Made by a program: the position numbers and the translations under genes | From: Sva-07 sp963715285 | Lineage (GTDB): Bacteria; Actinomycetota; Acidimicrobiia; Acidimicrobiales; Ilumatobacteraceae | NCBI GenBank assembly: GCA_963715285.1 | Contig: CAVQRU010000002.1 | Location: 320,083 to 384,082, forward strand | Direction of reading: 5' to 3' | Length of the DNA stretch: 64,000 nucleotides | Part shown: one piece after another, positions 8,240-16,795 of the stretch | Layout: the number at the start of each line of letters is the position of its first letter | Numbering within the stretch: position 1 is the stretch's first letter | Notes under the pieces: model-generated | Told to the model about the DNA's origin: nothing | Database searches by the model: none | What the model saw: only the letters and a program-made list of their open reading frames with translations

Positions 8240-8689
8240 TCAGAGCCACCGGAACGTGGTGATCAGGCGGGCGACGATCCCGGCTCGCTCGTAGAGGTTC
8301 TTCGTGTGCCGATCCCCCGGCAGGGCCTGGCCCTCGACCGCGACCGCTCCCCCGGCTCGCGACACGGCGATCGCCTCGGCCAGCAACGCATCGCCGAATC
8401 CGAGCTCGCGGGCATCCGGTGTCACCCACACCTGATCGATCCGGACCACCTGATCGTCTCCCAGGTCGGCGACCAGGTAGCCGACCACGATGTCGTCGAT
8501 CACCGCCACGTACACGTCCGACGCTCCGCAACGCGCGGCCCAGTCGTCCGTCTGCGGATGCTCGACCAGCCAGCGGTCACCGCCGCGTTGGCCGACGAGC
8601 GCACTCCGTGCCTCCTGCTCGAGGAGCTCGAGCGCGAGGAGGTCGTCTCCGCTCGCCGGATCGGCACGACGAACGGTCGGGTCGATCAT
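8240..8689 (-). CDS. GNAT family N-acetyltransferase
   Basis: 149-residue acetyl-CoA-dependent acyltransferase. The core strand VYVAVIDDIVVGYLVADL is followed by VVRIDQVWVTPDARELGFGDALLAEAI, where motif A (here R-E-L-G-F-G-D-A-L) replaces the usual Q-x-x-G-x-G/A. The C-terminal HTKNLYERAGIVARLITTFRW is the family's N-x-x-x-x-x-Y-x-x-x-G end motif. The ATG at 8689 overlaps the stop of the upstream 139-residue protein by ATGA, so both are cotranscribed. The substrate is unknown. Confidence 0.8.
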   Translation of the reverse strand: MIDPTVRRADPASGDDLLALELLEQEARSALVGQRGGDRWLVEHPQTDDWAARCGASDVYVAVIDDIVVGYLVADLGDDQVVRIDQVWVTPDARELGFGDALLAEAIAVSRAGGAVAVEGQALPGDRHTKNLYERAGIVARLITTFRWL

Positions 8690-9105
8690 CCGCCACCCTC
8701 ACGCAGTTGGTCGAGCTTGCCGAGAATCGTGCGGCGGTGACGGCCTGCTCGTTCGTACGCCTCGATGGCTGATCGCTCGGCCGGCTCGAGGCCATCGAGC
8801 AGGGCGACGATGTCGGACGCCGGAAGATGGTCGTAATCGGCGAGCGCCAACGATGCAACGTCGACCTGGGTCGACGGCCGGGGATCAGTCGATGCCTCGA
8901 TCGGGTCGATCGGATCGATCACGTCAACCTCGTCGGAGACTGCGTCGGTGGGCGACACGTCGACGCCGCCCACGAACTCGTCCACCCGGCTGCGGAGCTC
9001 ACGCACGCCCTGGTCGACGGCAAGTTTGCCGATGAACCGAGCGAGCACGATCTCGCGCCGCACTCGTTCGAGCGCCGCCGGCACCTGATCCAACAAGGTG
9101 GTCAT
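8686..9105 (-). CDS. Conserved hypothetical protein with HRGRRTIL-type C-terminal motif
   Basis: 139 residues. The N-terminal helix RVRREIVLARFIGKLAVDQG resembles the start of short membrane- or envelope-associated actinobacterial proteins. The middle (45-85) is acidic and low in complexity (DVIDPIDPIEAS). The C-terminus LADYDHLPASDIVALLDGL then ERSAIEAYERAGRHRRTIL matches a motif I know from many actinobacterial proteins (PGYDxLxAxQVVxRLxGL and YExxHRxRRTIL), function unknown. It sits 15 bp after the DUF4193-type gene and overlaps the GNAT gene by 4 bp, forming a three-gene unit. I cannot give it a function. Confidence 0.7.
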   Translation of the reverse strand: MTTLLDQVPAALERVRREIVLARFIGKLAVDQGVRELRSRVDEFVGGVDVSPTDAVSDEVDVIDPIDPIEASTDPRPSTQVDVASLALADYDHLPASDIVALLDGLEPAERSAIEAYERAGRHRRTILGKLDQLREGGG

Positions 9106-9120
9106 GGCCGGCGTCGAAGA

Positions 9121-9618
9121 TCAGGAGCCGAAGATCGGACAGTCGTCGTCGCCGACCGGGCAGTTCGGCGCACTCGAGCGCACGAGCAGGAAGCACGAGG
9201 AGCACAACTGCTCGTCCTGCTGTTTGGGCATCAGGCGTTCGCCGCCTTCGCCCTTGACGTCGGGCTCGTCGTCCTCGTCCTCGTCGTCGTCGTCCTCATC
9301 GGAAGCGACCAGCCGGTCCTTCAGGATCTTGTCGAGATCCTCCTCGACGTCGTCGTCGGCGAGCAGTTCGTCGTCCTCGTCGTCCTCGTCGTCGTCGCTG
9401 CGCTTCTTGCGCTTCGTGCGTGGTGTCTCGACCGCAGCCTCGTCCTCGTCCTCGTCGTCGTCGACCACTGCATCGTCGTCGTCATCGTCGTCGTCGGCCG
9501 GCAGATCGTCGTCGTCCTCGAGATCGATGTCGTCGTCGTCGAGATCGATGTCCTCGGTCTCTTCGTCGGATTCGATCTCTTCGTCGGTTTCGATCTCGGT
9601 CGTGTCGTCGTCAGCCAT
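9121..9618 (-). CDS. DUF4193-like acidic zinc-ribbon protein
   Basis: 165 residues. The first 110 are extremely acidic, with runs of Asp broken by a basic patch TKRKKRS near 68. The C-terminal part GERLMPKQQDEQLCSSCFLL then NCPVGDDDCPIFGS matches the end of the actinobacterial DUF4193 family (VPKQADEFTCSSCFLV-type), with two Cys pairs likely holding zinc. Known DUF4193 proteins are about 100 residues, so the acid tail is unusually long here. The Asp runs make the plus strand a GTCGTC-rich stretch. The ATG at 9618 is the only good start. No TANNNT box was found. The function of the family is unknown. Confidence 0.75.
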   Translation of the reverse strand: MADDDTTEIETDEEIESDEETEDIDLDDDDIDLEDDDDLPADDDDDDDDAVVDDDEDEDEAAVETPRTKRKKRSDDDEDDEDDELLADDDVEEDLDKILKDRLVASDEDDDDEDEDDEPDVKGEGGERLMPKQQDEQLCSSCFLLVRSSAPNCPVGDDDCPIFGS

Positions 9619-9762
9619 GTCGTCGTTTCGATCTCGTCGTGCGGCGGGTCACCGAACGAATGGGCGGTTGCGGCGGGAGCATAGGCGTGGGTGACCGACC
9701 GACCGAGACGCCGCCCGTGTGACAGGGGTCACAACGCCGTGGATCACGACTCCGGGTGGTGC

Positions 9763-11364
9763 TCAGGCATCGCCTCGACGGGCCTCGGCTCGACGCTCGG
9801 CTTCGAGCCGTTCGAGTTCCGGCGCCTCCGTGGTCATGTGGTTCATCGCGCCGGCGATCGCGTGGTGGCCGGCGCGCTCACCGATCAGGCGGTACATCTC
9901 CAGGGCGACGCGCCGGTACGACGGGTGGCCCTGGGGTGACGACCGGAGCTCGAGCATGTGGATCGCCTCTCGGGCGTTGAACTGCATCACGTAGCGCATG
10001 CGGTACGCCATCGACACCGCGTAGGACGCCTGCGCCGGGTAGTCGCCGTCGAGCGCGTCGTACAGCGCCGCAGACCGGTGCATCGCCTCGTCGAACTCGG
10101 TGCCGAGGCCTGCCTCGTCGACGAGATCGGGACGGGTGTAGCCGTGGTTCGGTGTCAGCCGCTGCCATTCGATCGTGAGCATCCGATGCCGTTGCATGTC
10201 GCGGAAGGCCCCGTAGTCGCTCAGCACGTCGAATCGGTAGAAGCTGCGCTCGAACGCACGTCCCGGCTTGTGACGGCGGTTCTCGCGCTCGCCGACATAG
10301 GCACGGATCAGCGCCACTCGCTCGTCGACGCCCAGTCGCCGCACGCGCTCGATCAGCTGATGCTCGGGCAGCGTCGAGTGCGAGTAGCAGATCGCGGCCA
10401 ACAGCTTGTCCTCGGCGTCGGGGTCGAAGTCGACCAGTTCGACCTCTGCAGCGGGTTCGACCGGAGTCGACCCGAACAACTCGTGGACCAGCGCCTCCGT
10501 GTCCGAACGCGTCGTGGCGAGATAGTCACTCCAGCGCCCGCCACGGTCCGGCAGGTCGACACGCCGGAGGAAGCTGGGGATCACCTTGCGCAACTCGTGC
10601 AGCATCAGGTCGGCGTACTCACGTGCTTCCGGCAACACGTTGGAACGCATCCGCAGGAGCAGCGCCTCGAACGCCTGGCCGGTTCCGTAGATGCCGACGT
10701 TGGACGTGGCCGCAGCCGGCAGGATCCCGCGCACGGCGTCGAGCGCTTTGGCGCGTGTGGCGGTCCGGTAGACGAACTCGCTGTCGTCGGGTCCGCGCTG
10801 CACCGTCGAGCGGACGTGTTCCGTGACTGCGTCGACGCTGCGGCTGTACGAATCGAAGATCCGGTCGAGGTCGCCGATGTAGCGCGTGCCGAGCGGGCCG
10901 GCGAGCACCGCCGGATCACGGTAGTACCGGTAGCGCCCGCCGAGTCGGGCGTCGTACGAGATGTAGCGGGTGCTCTGCTCGAGGTAGCTCATCAGTCGAC
11001 CCCACTCGAGAATCTTCGTGAGCAGGTTCGACGCCTGTTCGCAGGCGAGGTGCACTCCCCCGAGTTGGGCGACCGAGTCGTCGCCGTAGTCGAAGAAGAC
11101 CCGTTCGTAGAGTTCCTCCGCCCGATCGAGCCCCACCGTCGCATCGACGGAATGGTCGCCGCTCACGTCGAGATCGCCGACGAATTCGTCGAGGAACAGG
11201 CGCCGCAGCGACTTGTGACTGCGGCTGTACCGGGCGAAGAGCGCGCCCTTGACGACTTCGGGGAGGTTGACGAGCGCGAACACCGGGCCGTCGAGATTGG
11301 TGAAGTACCGGCGGAGCACATCGGCTTCGTCCGCGGTGAAGGACTCGGGGACGTACACAGCCAC
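9763..11364 (-). CDS. Long ThyX-like FAD-dependent thymidylate synthase family protein
   Basis: 533 residues, about twice the size of classical ThyX. Both halves look ThyX-like. The first half has ARYSRSHKSLRR at 44-55 and YLEQSTRYI at 127-135. The second has RHRMLTIEWQR from 392, recalling the ThyX flavin motif R-H-R-x7-S. In this copy the motif Ser is not obvious, so catalysis is uncertain. ThyX makes dTMP with FADH2 and methylene-tetrahydrofolate. Start GTG 11364 is chosen because MAVYVPESF matches a natural N-terminus and TAGAGT lies eight nt upstream (11378-11373). The open frame up to 11637 has no family signal. The gene is monocistronic. Whether another thymidylate synthase exists cannot be seen here. 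Confidence 0.75.
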   Translation of the reverse strand: MAVYVPESFTADEADVLRRYFTNLDGPVFALVNLPEVVKGALFARYSRSHKSLRRLFLDEFVGDLDVSGDHSVDATVGLDRAEELYERVFFDYGDDSVAQLGGVHLACEQASNLLTKILEWGRLMSYLEQSTRYISYDARLGGRYRYYRDPAVLAGPLGTRYIGDLDRIFDSYSRSVDAVTEHVRSTVQRGPDDSEFVYRTATRAKALDAVRGILPAAATSNVGIYGTGQAFEALLLRMRSNVLPEAREYADLMLHELRKVIPSFLRRVDLPDRGGRWSDYLATTRSDTEALVHELFGSTPVEPAAEVELVDFDPDAEDKLLAAICYSHSTLPEHQLIERVRRLGVDERVALIRAYVGERENRRHKPGRAFERSFYRFDVLSDYGAFRDMQRHRMLTIEWQRLTPNHGYTRPDLVDEAGLGTEFDEAMHRSAALYDALDGDYPAQASYAVSMAYRMRYVMQFNAREAIHMLELRSSPQGHPSYRRVALEMYRLIGERAGHHAIAGAMNHMTTEAPELERLEAERRAEARRGDA

Positions 11365-11372
11365 GATCGACC

Positions 11373-11378
11373 ACTCTA
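11373..11378 (-). promoter_or_regulatory. -10 box TAGAGT, leaderless-type start
   Basis: TAGAGT on the minus strand, eight nt before GTG 11364. This helps fix the start of the ThyX-like gene. Confidence 0.4.
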
Positions 11379-11456
11379 GAAGAGCCCGAGCGGACCCTTC
11401 GGGATCCTCCGCAATCGCTGACCAGGCACGATCCGGATTCGAGGTCAGACCGGGAG

Positions 11457-12080
11457 TCAGGCGTGAACCGTACCGGCATCGGCGATCACGTCGATCTCGA
11501 CCGTGCTCGCCCGGCCGATCGCTCGTCCGTCGGCGCGCACCGCAACCGGTCGCGTGAACGTCCAGGTCTCCCGTTTCACCGACCGAGTGGAGATCGCCGG
11601 GTGTGGAACGTGGGAGGCGTTCGGCAGACGCCGCCACGCCGCGAGCCGTTGGCGAACCGACAGCTCGGCACCGGCCACGACCACCTCGACCCGACCGTCA
11701 TTGGGATGCCCCCGTGGGGCGACATCCCATCGCCCGAGGAACTCGGCGTTCATCACGAGCACGATCGGTCCACGAAACCAACCGCCGCGCCACCACGGAG
11801 TGCGCATCACCACGTGCGCGCACGCCGGAACGGCGAGCTCGGCACCGTCGAGCCGCACCTCGAGGAGGTCGATCGGCAGTTCGTTGACCCGGCCCCGACC
11901 GGGAGGACCGGCGCCCAGCGTCCTGGCGAGGTCGCCGCCGGCCACGAAGAGCGGTGGGCTCGACTGCCCGGCGTGCTGGACGGCCACGGACGCAGCGACG
12001 TCGGCGTCGGCAGACAGCGTGAGGAGTCCGTCCGGTCGATCGACCGGACGCCCCCAGGACTCACCCTTGCGGATCGGCAT
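11457..12080 (-). CDS. Hypothetical protein, possible lipid-kinase C-terminal-like domain
   Basis: 207 residues, not firmly recognised. The beta-rich body with LPIDLLEVRLDGAELAVPAC, MNAEFLGRWDVAPRGHPNDG and the ending GRASTVEIDVIADAGTVHA resembles the C-terminal domain of YegS/diacylglycerol-kinase-type proteins (MPNGxPxDG and V-E-I-x-V-x-P-D). No N-terminal kinase domain with the GGDGT motif is present, so it cannot be a complete kinase. The ATG at 12080 lies inside the helY 3' end (20-bp overlap), so it is cotranscribed with tatB-tatC-helY. Role unknown. Confidence 0.65.
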   Translation of the reverse strand: MPIRKGESWGRPVDRPDGLLTLSADADVAASVAVQHAGQSSPPLFVAGGDLARTLGAGPPGRGRVNELPIDLLEVRLDGAELAVPACAHVVMRTPWWRGGWFRGPIVLVMNAEFLGRWDVAPRGHPNDGRVEVVVAGAELSVRQRLAAWRRLPNASHVPHPAISTRSVKRETWTFTRPVAVRADGRAIGRASTVEIDVIADAGTVHA

Positions 12081-14745
12081 CGTCGATCGGCGTCGGTACG
12101 GCGGCGGAGCTGTCGGCGACCACGCCCCGGAACGCCCCGTCAGCAGCGGCCGCCGCGGCGGCCCGGGTCTCGGCGATCGGTGACACGACCGCGAGCTGGC
12201 GAAGGAGGTCGATCAGCTGTTTCATCGTGCGGACGAAGTCGCCTCCGGTCAGCTCCTCGTCGCCGACCACTTCGGCGAACCCCTCCCCTGCGACCCACGC
12301 GTGTGCGATCGCGGCGAACGTCGGATCGGGAACGCGATGTTCGGCGAGCCCCACCGAGCGTTCGGTCGCTCGAAGGTCTTCGCTGATGGCGAGCAGCCGC
12401 CTGGCACGGCGCCGGACGTCGTCGGACGAGAACCAGGGTGCGGGCGGGGCGTCCGAACTCCGGTGCTCGTACACCACCATCGACACGAGCGCCGCCAGGT
12501 CGGCCGGCGTGAGCCCGTCCAGCACACCCGATCGGACCACCTCGGCGACGAGCAGGTCGGACTCGTGGAAGGTCCGGGCGAGCATCTCGCCGGCCTCGGT
12601 GAGCGCCCATGCCGAACGATCGATGTAGTCGTACTCGGTCAGGACGTCGAGGACCCGGTCGAACTCGTGGCCGAGCGACAGATTCTTGCCGCTCACGCGT
12701 TCCTCGAGATCGGCGACCTCACGTTCGATGCGGTCGGCCTGCCCGGCGGCGGCGATCTTGGAGCGCAGGTCGGGGTCGGCGGCGACCGGATGGAGATCTG
12801 CCTGCGCAGCGCGTGCTCGGGGCCGTTTCGACGATGGTGCCGGGGCGAGTTTGACCTGTCGGAGCCGCCGAGCGACGTCGTTGCGGTACTCCTTGCGGTT
12901 CGGAGCGTAGGTGTCGGGCAGCTTGACGCTGCCGATCGGGAGCGGCGGCTCGTCCCAGTCGGCGGCGACGGCGTGGACGCTCTTGGCCGACTTGGTGATC
13001 AGCGTCACGCGACGACCACCCTTTCGGTGAGCATTCGCCACCACGACCGCCGCACCGCGGTAGGTGCCCTTGTTGAGGTGGACGACCGCACCCGGGCGCA
13101 ATTGGCTCATGGCGTCCTCGACGGCCTCGCGGCGGGCGTCACGTCCCTCGGCCTGTTCGTCGAGCTCCAGCGAGCGCAGCCGCCGGTACTCGTCGATGTC
13201 GCCGTGGTCGCTGTGGGCCTTGGAGCGCAGATCGTCCAACACCGATCGTCGTCGCTCGAGCCGGGCCTCGAGGCGCACGACGTCGCGGTCGGCCTGGAAT
13301 TGAGCGAACGACAGGTTGAGCAACCGGTGAGCTTCGTCGCTGCTGTAGGTGCGGATCAGGTTGGCCGCCATGTTGTACGTGGGGTGGAACGCGGAGCGGA
13401 GATGAAACGACGAGCTGCCGGCGAGTTCGGCGACCTCGTCGAAACGCACCCAGGGCGACCACAGGACCACGGCGGAGCCGAGGTCGTCGATACCACGGCG
13501 GCCGGCCCGACCTGTGAGCTGGGTGTACTCCCCGGGTGTCAGTCGCTCGTGGTGTTCACCGGTGAACTTCGTGAGCTTCTCGATCACGACGGTGCGAGCC
13601 GGCATGTTGATCCCCACCGCGAGCGTCTCGGTGGCGAACACCACCTTGACCAGGCCCTCCAGGAAACAGGCCTCGACGACCTCCTTCATCGGAGGAACCA
13701 TGCCGGCGTGGTGGGCGGCCACGCCGCACTCGAGCTGGGTGAGGAACTGCGCGTAACCGAGCACCCTGAGGTCTTCCTCGTCGAGCCCGCCGAGGCGGGC
13801 ATCGACGATCGTGCGGACCGCCGCGCGTTCGTCGGAGGTCGTGAGGTGGATGCCGGCATCGACACACGACTTGGCCGCCGCGTCACACTGCGCTCGACTG
13901 AAGATGAAGAACAGCGCGGGGAGCAGCTTGCGTCGTTCGAGCAGCTCGACGGTCTCGACGCGGCCCGGCGCCGCGAGCACTCGACGCCCCGAACCCTGGC
14001 CACCACCACGATCCTGACGGCGGTCGTCACGTCGGCCCCGACTTCCGCGGGCGGCTGACTCGTCGAGCTGGATGGCATCGCGGTTGACGTGGCCGTCGAC
14101 GAACACCGGGAGCATCCGCAGACGGTCGTTGGTCTTGTCCGCCACGAGGTACTCGTTGTCGAGTCTGACCGGTCGGCGACGTTCCACGATCGACGCGGTG
14201 GGACCGCGCACCGTCGTGATCCAGTCCGAGAGTTCGTCGACGTTGCTCACCGTCGCCGACAGGCAGACGAGGCGCACGTGCGGCGGGAGATGGATCATCA
14301 CCTCCTCCCAGACCGGTCCCCGATACGAGTCCTGGAGGAAGTGGACCTCGTCGAGCACGACGAGGCCGAGATCGTGGAGCAGGCGGGAGCGTCCGTAGAT
14401 CATGTTGCGCAGCACCTCGGTGGTCATCACCACGATCGGCGCGTCCCCGTTGATCGAGTTGTCTCCGGTGAGGAGCCCGACCTCCTCGTCGCCGTACCTC
14501 GCGACGAGATCTCGATACTTCTGGTTCGACAGCGCCTTGACCGGCGCGGTGTAGAACGCGCGGCGTCGGGCACTCCGGGCGACCTCGATGCCGTACTCGG
14601 CGACGACGGTCTTACCGCTGCCGGTCGGGACGGCGACGACGACGTGGTCGCCGCGGTCGAGCGCATCGAACGCCTCGACCTGGAATCGATCGAGCGGAAA
14701 CGAGTACCGGGCGACGAACTGGGCCCGGAGGTCGGTGAGGGTCAC
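12061..14745 (-). CDS. helY: Ski2/Mtr4-like DEAD/DEAH-box helicase HelY
   Basis: 894-residue superfamily 2 RNA helicase of the Ski2/Mtr4 type found in actinobacteria. Walker A VPTGSGKT is at 39-46 and the DEVH box at 132-135, with CLSATVSN as motif III. The helicase C domain has FATETLAVGINMP and QLTGRAGRRG as motifs V and VI. A DSHCT-like C-terminal domain follows (LVAEVVRSGVLDGLTPADLAALVS). A basic insertion of about 35 residues (GSRGRRDDRRQDRG) sits between the RecA domains and is unusual. The GTG at 14745 overlaps the tatC stop (GTGA), the same tatC-helY arrangement as in Mycobacterium. It is expected to act in RNA turnover or processing. Confidence 0.92.
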   Translation of the reverse strand: MTLTDLRAQFVARYSFPLDRFQVEAFDALDRGDHVVVAVPTGSGKTVVAEYGIEVARSARRRAFYTAPVKALSNQKYRDLVARYGDEEVGLLTGDNSINGDAPIVVMTTEVLRNMIYGRSRLLHDLGLVVLDEVHFLQDSYRGPVWEEVMIHLPPHVRLVCLSATVSNVDELSDWITTVRGPTASIVERRRPVRLDNEYLVADKTNDRLRMLPVFVDGHVNRDAIQLDESAARGSRGRRDDRRQDRGGGQGSGRRVLAAPGRVETVELLERRKLLPALFFIFSRAQCDAAAKSCVDAGIHLTTSDERAAVRTIVDARLGGLDEEDLRVLGYAQFLTQLECGVAAHHAGMVPPMKEVVEACFLEGLVKVVFATETLAVGINMPARTVVIEKLTKFTGEHHERLTPGEYTQLTGRAGRRGIDDLGSAVVLWSPWVRFDEVAELAGSSSFHLRSAFHPTYNMAANLIRTYSSDEAHRLLNLSFAQFQADRDVVRLEARLERRRSVLDDLRSKAHSDHGDIDEYRRLRSLELDEQAEGRDARREAVEDAMSQLRPGAVVHLNKGTYRGAAVVVANAHRKGGRRVTLITKSAKSVHAVAADWDEPPLPIGSVKLPDTYAPNRKEYRNDVARRLRQVKLAPAPSSKRPRARAAQADLHPVAADPDLRSKIAAAGQADRIEREVADLEERVSGKNLSLGHEFDRVLDVLTEYDYIDRSAWALTEAGEMLARTFHESDLLVAEVVRSGVLDGLTPADLAALVSMVVYEHRSSDAPPAPWFSSDDVRRRARRLLAISEDLRATERSVGLAEHRVPDPTFAAIAHAWVAGEGFAEVVGDEELTGGDFVRTMKQLIDLLRQLAVVSPIAETRAAAAAAADGAFRGVVADSSAAVPTPIDDADPQG

Positions 14746-15518
14746 TCCTCTGCCGGTCGGCGTCGAACGACCAGCCAGCCGATCAGGACCGCCACGAAGT
14801 AGAGGATCATCATCGGGATCCCGAGCATCGCCATCGTGATCGGATCCCCCGACGGGGTGATGACGGCTGCGATCACCGCGATGCCGACGAGCGCGAAGCG
14901 CCAACTCTTGAGGAGTCGCCGAGGGCTGACGGCTCCGACCAGCTGCAAGCCGACCAGGAACACGGGGAGGAGGAAGCCGATGCCGAACGCGAAGATCATC
15001 AACCCGATCAGGCTGACGTAGCTGCTGACCGAGTAGAGCTGGTTGACGTCCGAGCCCGACCACGAGATCAGGAACTCGAGCGCCTGGGAGACCGTGGTGT
15101 AGGCGAGAACACCCCCTGCACTGAACAGCACGATCGAGGACACCACGAACGGGATCGCATAGCGCTTCTCCTTGGCGTTGAGCGCCGGCACCGTGAACCG
15201 CCAGACCTGCCACAGGATCACGGGCAGGGCGACGATGATCCCGCCGTACATGCCCACGCGAATGCGCGTCGACAGCCCCTCCGTCGGGGTGAACGCGTTG
15301 AGCGCCGGATCGCAGAAATCCTCCGGCTTGCTCCGGCACAGCTCGGCGTACGGCTCGATGAGGAAGTCCAGGACCTGGTTGTAGAACGCGATGATCAGGA
15401 CCATTCCGATCGCAACGGCGAGCGCACTGCGGATGATTCGCACACGCAGCTCAGCGAGGTGCTCGGTGAGCGTCATCGTGTCGTCGGGCGACGCCGTGAT
15501 CTCCTCGTCGGTGCTCAT
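14742..15518 (-). CDS. tatC: Sec-independent protein translocase TatC
   Basis: 258-residue inner-membrane core subunit of the twin-arginine translocase. It starts with MTLTEHLAELRVRIIRSAL, the conserved TatC cytoplasmic entry (E-H-L-x-E-L-R), and shows six hydrophobic segments. The N-terminal part also has the long periplasmic loop with PTEGLSTRIRVGMYGG. TatC recognises the RR motif of folded cargo. A likely client in this window is the multicopper oxidase with SRRDFL. It overlaps the preceding TatB-like gene and the following helY by 4 bp each. Confidence 0.95.
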   Translation of the reverse strand: MSTDEEITASPDDTMTLTEHLAELRVRIIRSALAVAIGMVLIIAFYNQVLDFLIEPYAELCRSKPEDFCDPALNAFTPTEGLSTRIRVGMYGGIIVALPVILWQVWRFTVPALNAKEKRYAIPFVVSSIVLFSAGGVLAYTTVSQALEFLISWSGSDVNQLYSVSSYVSLIGLMIFAFGIGFLLPVFLVGLQLVGAVSPRRLLKSWRFALVGIAVIAAVITPSGDPITMAMLGIPMMILYFVAVLIGWLVVRRRPAEE

Positions 15519-15994
15519 TGCCTGGCGACCGTCTCGTCGTGGTGTCCGTGGCCGTTCGGCGACGGCGCCTCAATGGTCCCGCGCCCGGGCGGGATCGGCG
15601 GCGGAGGCGGCGGTGCCGGCAGTGCCGGCGGAGCTGCCGATTCGGGCAAGGACGGGGCGGGCAGCGGCGGACTCGGCGGAGCGAATCCGGGGTCGGGGGC
15701 CTCGGCCGCGACGGCCACGTCGGCGTCGGCACGAAGCCGCTGTTCGGCTTCCGCCTCGGCGATCAGCTTGTTGGGATCGGCGGCATCGCGGACCATCTGG
15801 GCGGTGTCGCGCATCTCTCGCATCGGCTCGTCGAACGCCGACTTGATCTCCGACTGGAAGCCGCTACTCATCTTCTTGAGTTCGTTGTAGGTCTGCATGA
15901 AGCGGCGAACGGCGTCGGGCAGCCGTTCGGGCCCGAGCACCACGAGCGCGATCAGCAGGATCACGATGATCTCGCTGCCCTGCAGATTGAACAC
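15515..15994 (-). CDS. tatB: Twin-arginine translocase subunit TatA/TatB
   Basis: 159-residue single-span membrane protein. The N-terminal anchor is EIIVILLIALVVLGPERLPD with the FG/LGP hinge, followed by an amphipathic helix VRRFMQTYNELKKMSSGFQS. LGPERLPD and the long helix favour TatB over TatA, though actinobacterial TatA/B are hard to separate. The tail from about 100 is Pro-rich (APPSPPLPAPSLPE). The GTG at 15994 has TAGACT six nt upstream (16006-16001), a leaderless-type promoter for the whole tatB-tatC-helY operon. It is divergent from GDPD at 16030. Confidence 0.9.
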   Translation of the reverse strand: MFNLQGSEIIVILLIALVVLGPERLPDAVRRFMQTYNELKKMSSGFQSEIKSAFDEPMREMRDTAQMVRDAADPNKLIAEAEAEQRLRADADVAVAAEAPDPGFAPPSPPLPAPSLPESAAPPALPAPPPPPPIPPGRGTIEAPSPNGHGHHDETVARQ

Positions 15995-16000
15995 GGGCCG

Positions 16001-16006
16001 AGTCTA
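16001..16006 (-). promoter_or_regulatory. -10 box TAGACT for tatB-tatC-helY
   Basis: TAGACT on the minus strand, six nt before GTG 15994. Confidence 0.45.
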
Positions 16007-16029
16007 CGGGCCTGCCATCATGTCTCGGA

Positions 16030-16770
16030 GTGCAGCAACGTCTCCCCTCCCTGCTCGATCCGCCGATCTCCTTCGCCCACCGCGGCGCACGCGCGCACGC
16101 CCAGGAGAACACGTTGGAGGCCTTCCAGCTGGCGCTCAAGCTCGGCGCCAGCGGCCTGGAGAGCGACGTGTGGCTCACGTCGGACGGCGTCGCCGTGCTG
16201 GATCACGACGGGGTCGTCAAGCGCGGGCTTCGCAAGCGACCGATCAGCGAGTTCCGCCGCGACGAGCTGCCTCCGCACATCCCGACGCTCACGGAACTCC
16301 TCGAGCAACTCGGCACCGACTACTCGCTGTCGCTCGATCTCAAGGATCCCGAATCGGCCGTCACGATCGTCGACACCGTGTCGGCCGTCGACCGTTCGAT
16401 GCTCGACCGGGTGTGGTTGTGCGAGCCGAGCCTGAACCGGGTGATCGAGCTGCGCGAGCGATTCGACGAAGCCGGGAAGAACCCGGTGCGGTTGCTCCAG
16501 ACCACCCGGCTCGAACGCATCAAGGGGACGCCGGAACGGCGCGCCGAGTACCTCTCGCGGCACGGTGTCGACGGGATCAACCTCCACCGCACCGACTGGA
16601 ACGGCGGACTCGTCGCACTCTTCCACCGGTTCGGCCTGGTGGCGTTCAGCTGGGACCTCCAGTACGAACACGACCTGCGTCCAGCGCTGCGGATGGGTGT
16701 CGACGCGGTCTACAGCGATCACGTCGACGTGATGATCGACGCCGTCAACGCCGAGATCGGCACGGTCTGA
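16030..16770 (+). CDS. Glycerophosphodiester phosphodiesterase
   Basis: 246-residue GDPD-type TIM barrel hydrolysing glycerophosphodiesters to glycerol 3-phosphate and an alcohol. The catalytic motif is FAHRGARAHAQENTLEAF (H-R-G and the E-N pair), with LESDVWLTSDGVAVLDHD giving the E-x-D metal ligands and the second His. No signal peptide is visible, so a cytosolic UgpQ-like enzyme is likely. The GTG at 16030 is the family start. It is divergent from tatB (35 bp apart) and convergent with lepB (25 bp). Confidence 0.9.
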   Translation: MQQRLPSLLDPPISFAHRGARAHAQENTLEAFQLALKLGASGLESDVWLTSDGVAVLDHDGVVKRGLRKRPISEFRRDELPPHIPTLTELLEQLGTDYSLSLDLKDPESAVTIVDTVSAVDRSMLDRVWLCEPSLNRVIELRERFDEAGKNPVRLLQTTRLERIKGTPERRAEYLSRHGVDGINLHRTDWNGGLVALFHRFGLVAFSWDLQYEHDLRPALRMGVDAVYSDHVDVMIDAVNAEIGTV

Positions 16771-16795
16771 GCCGACCGTTCCGAAGCGGACGACG

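Noticed and set aside
9958..11379. A 473-codon open frame on the plus strand opposite the ThyX-like gene
   Set aside because: It mirrors the codon periodicity of the minus gene, has no family motif and no start signal. High GC makes such antisense frames common.
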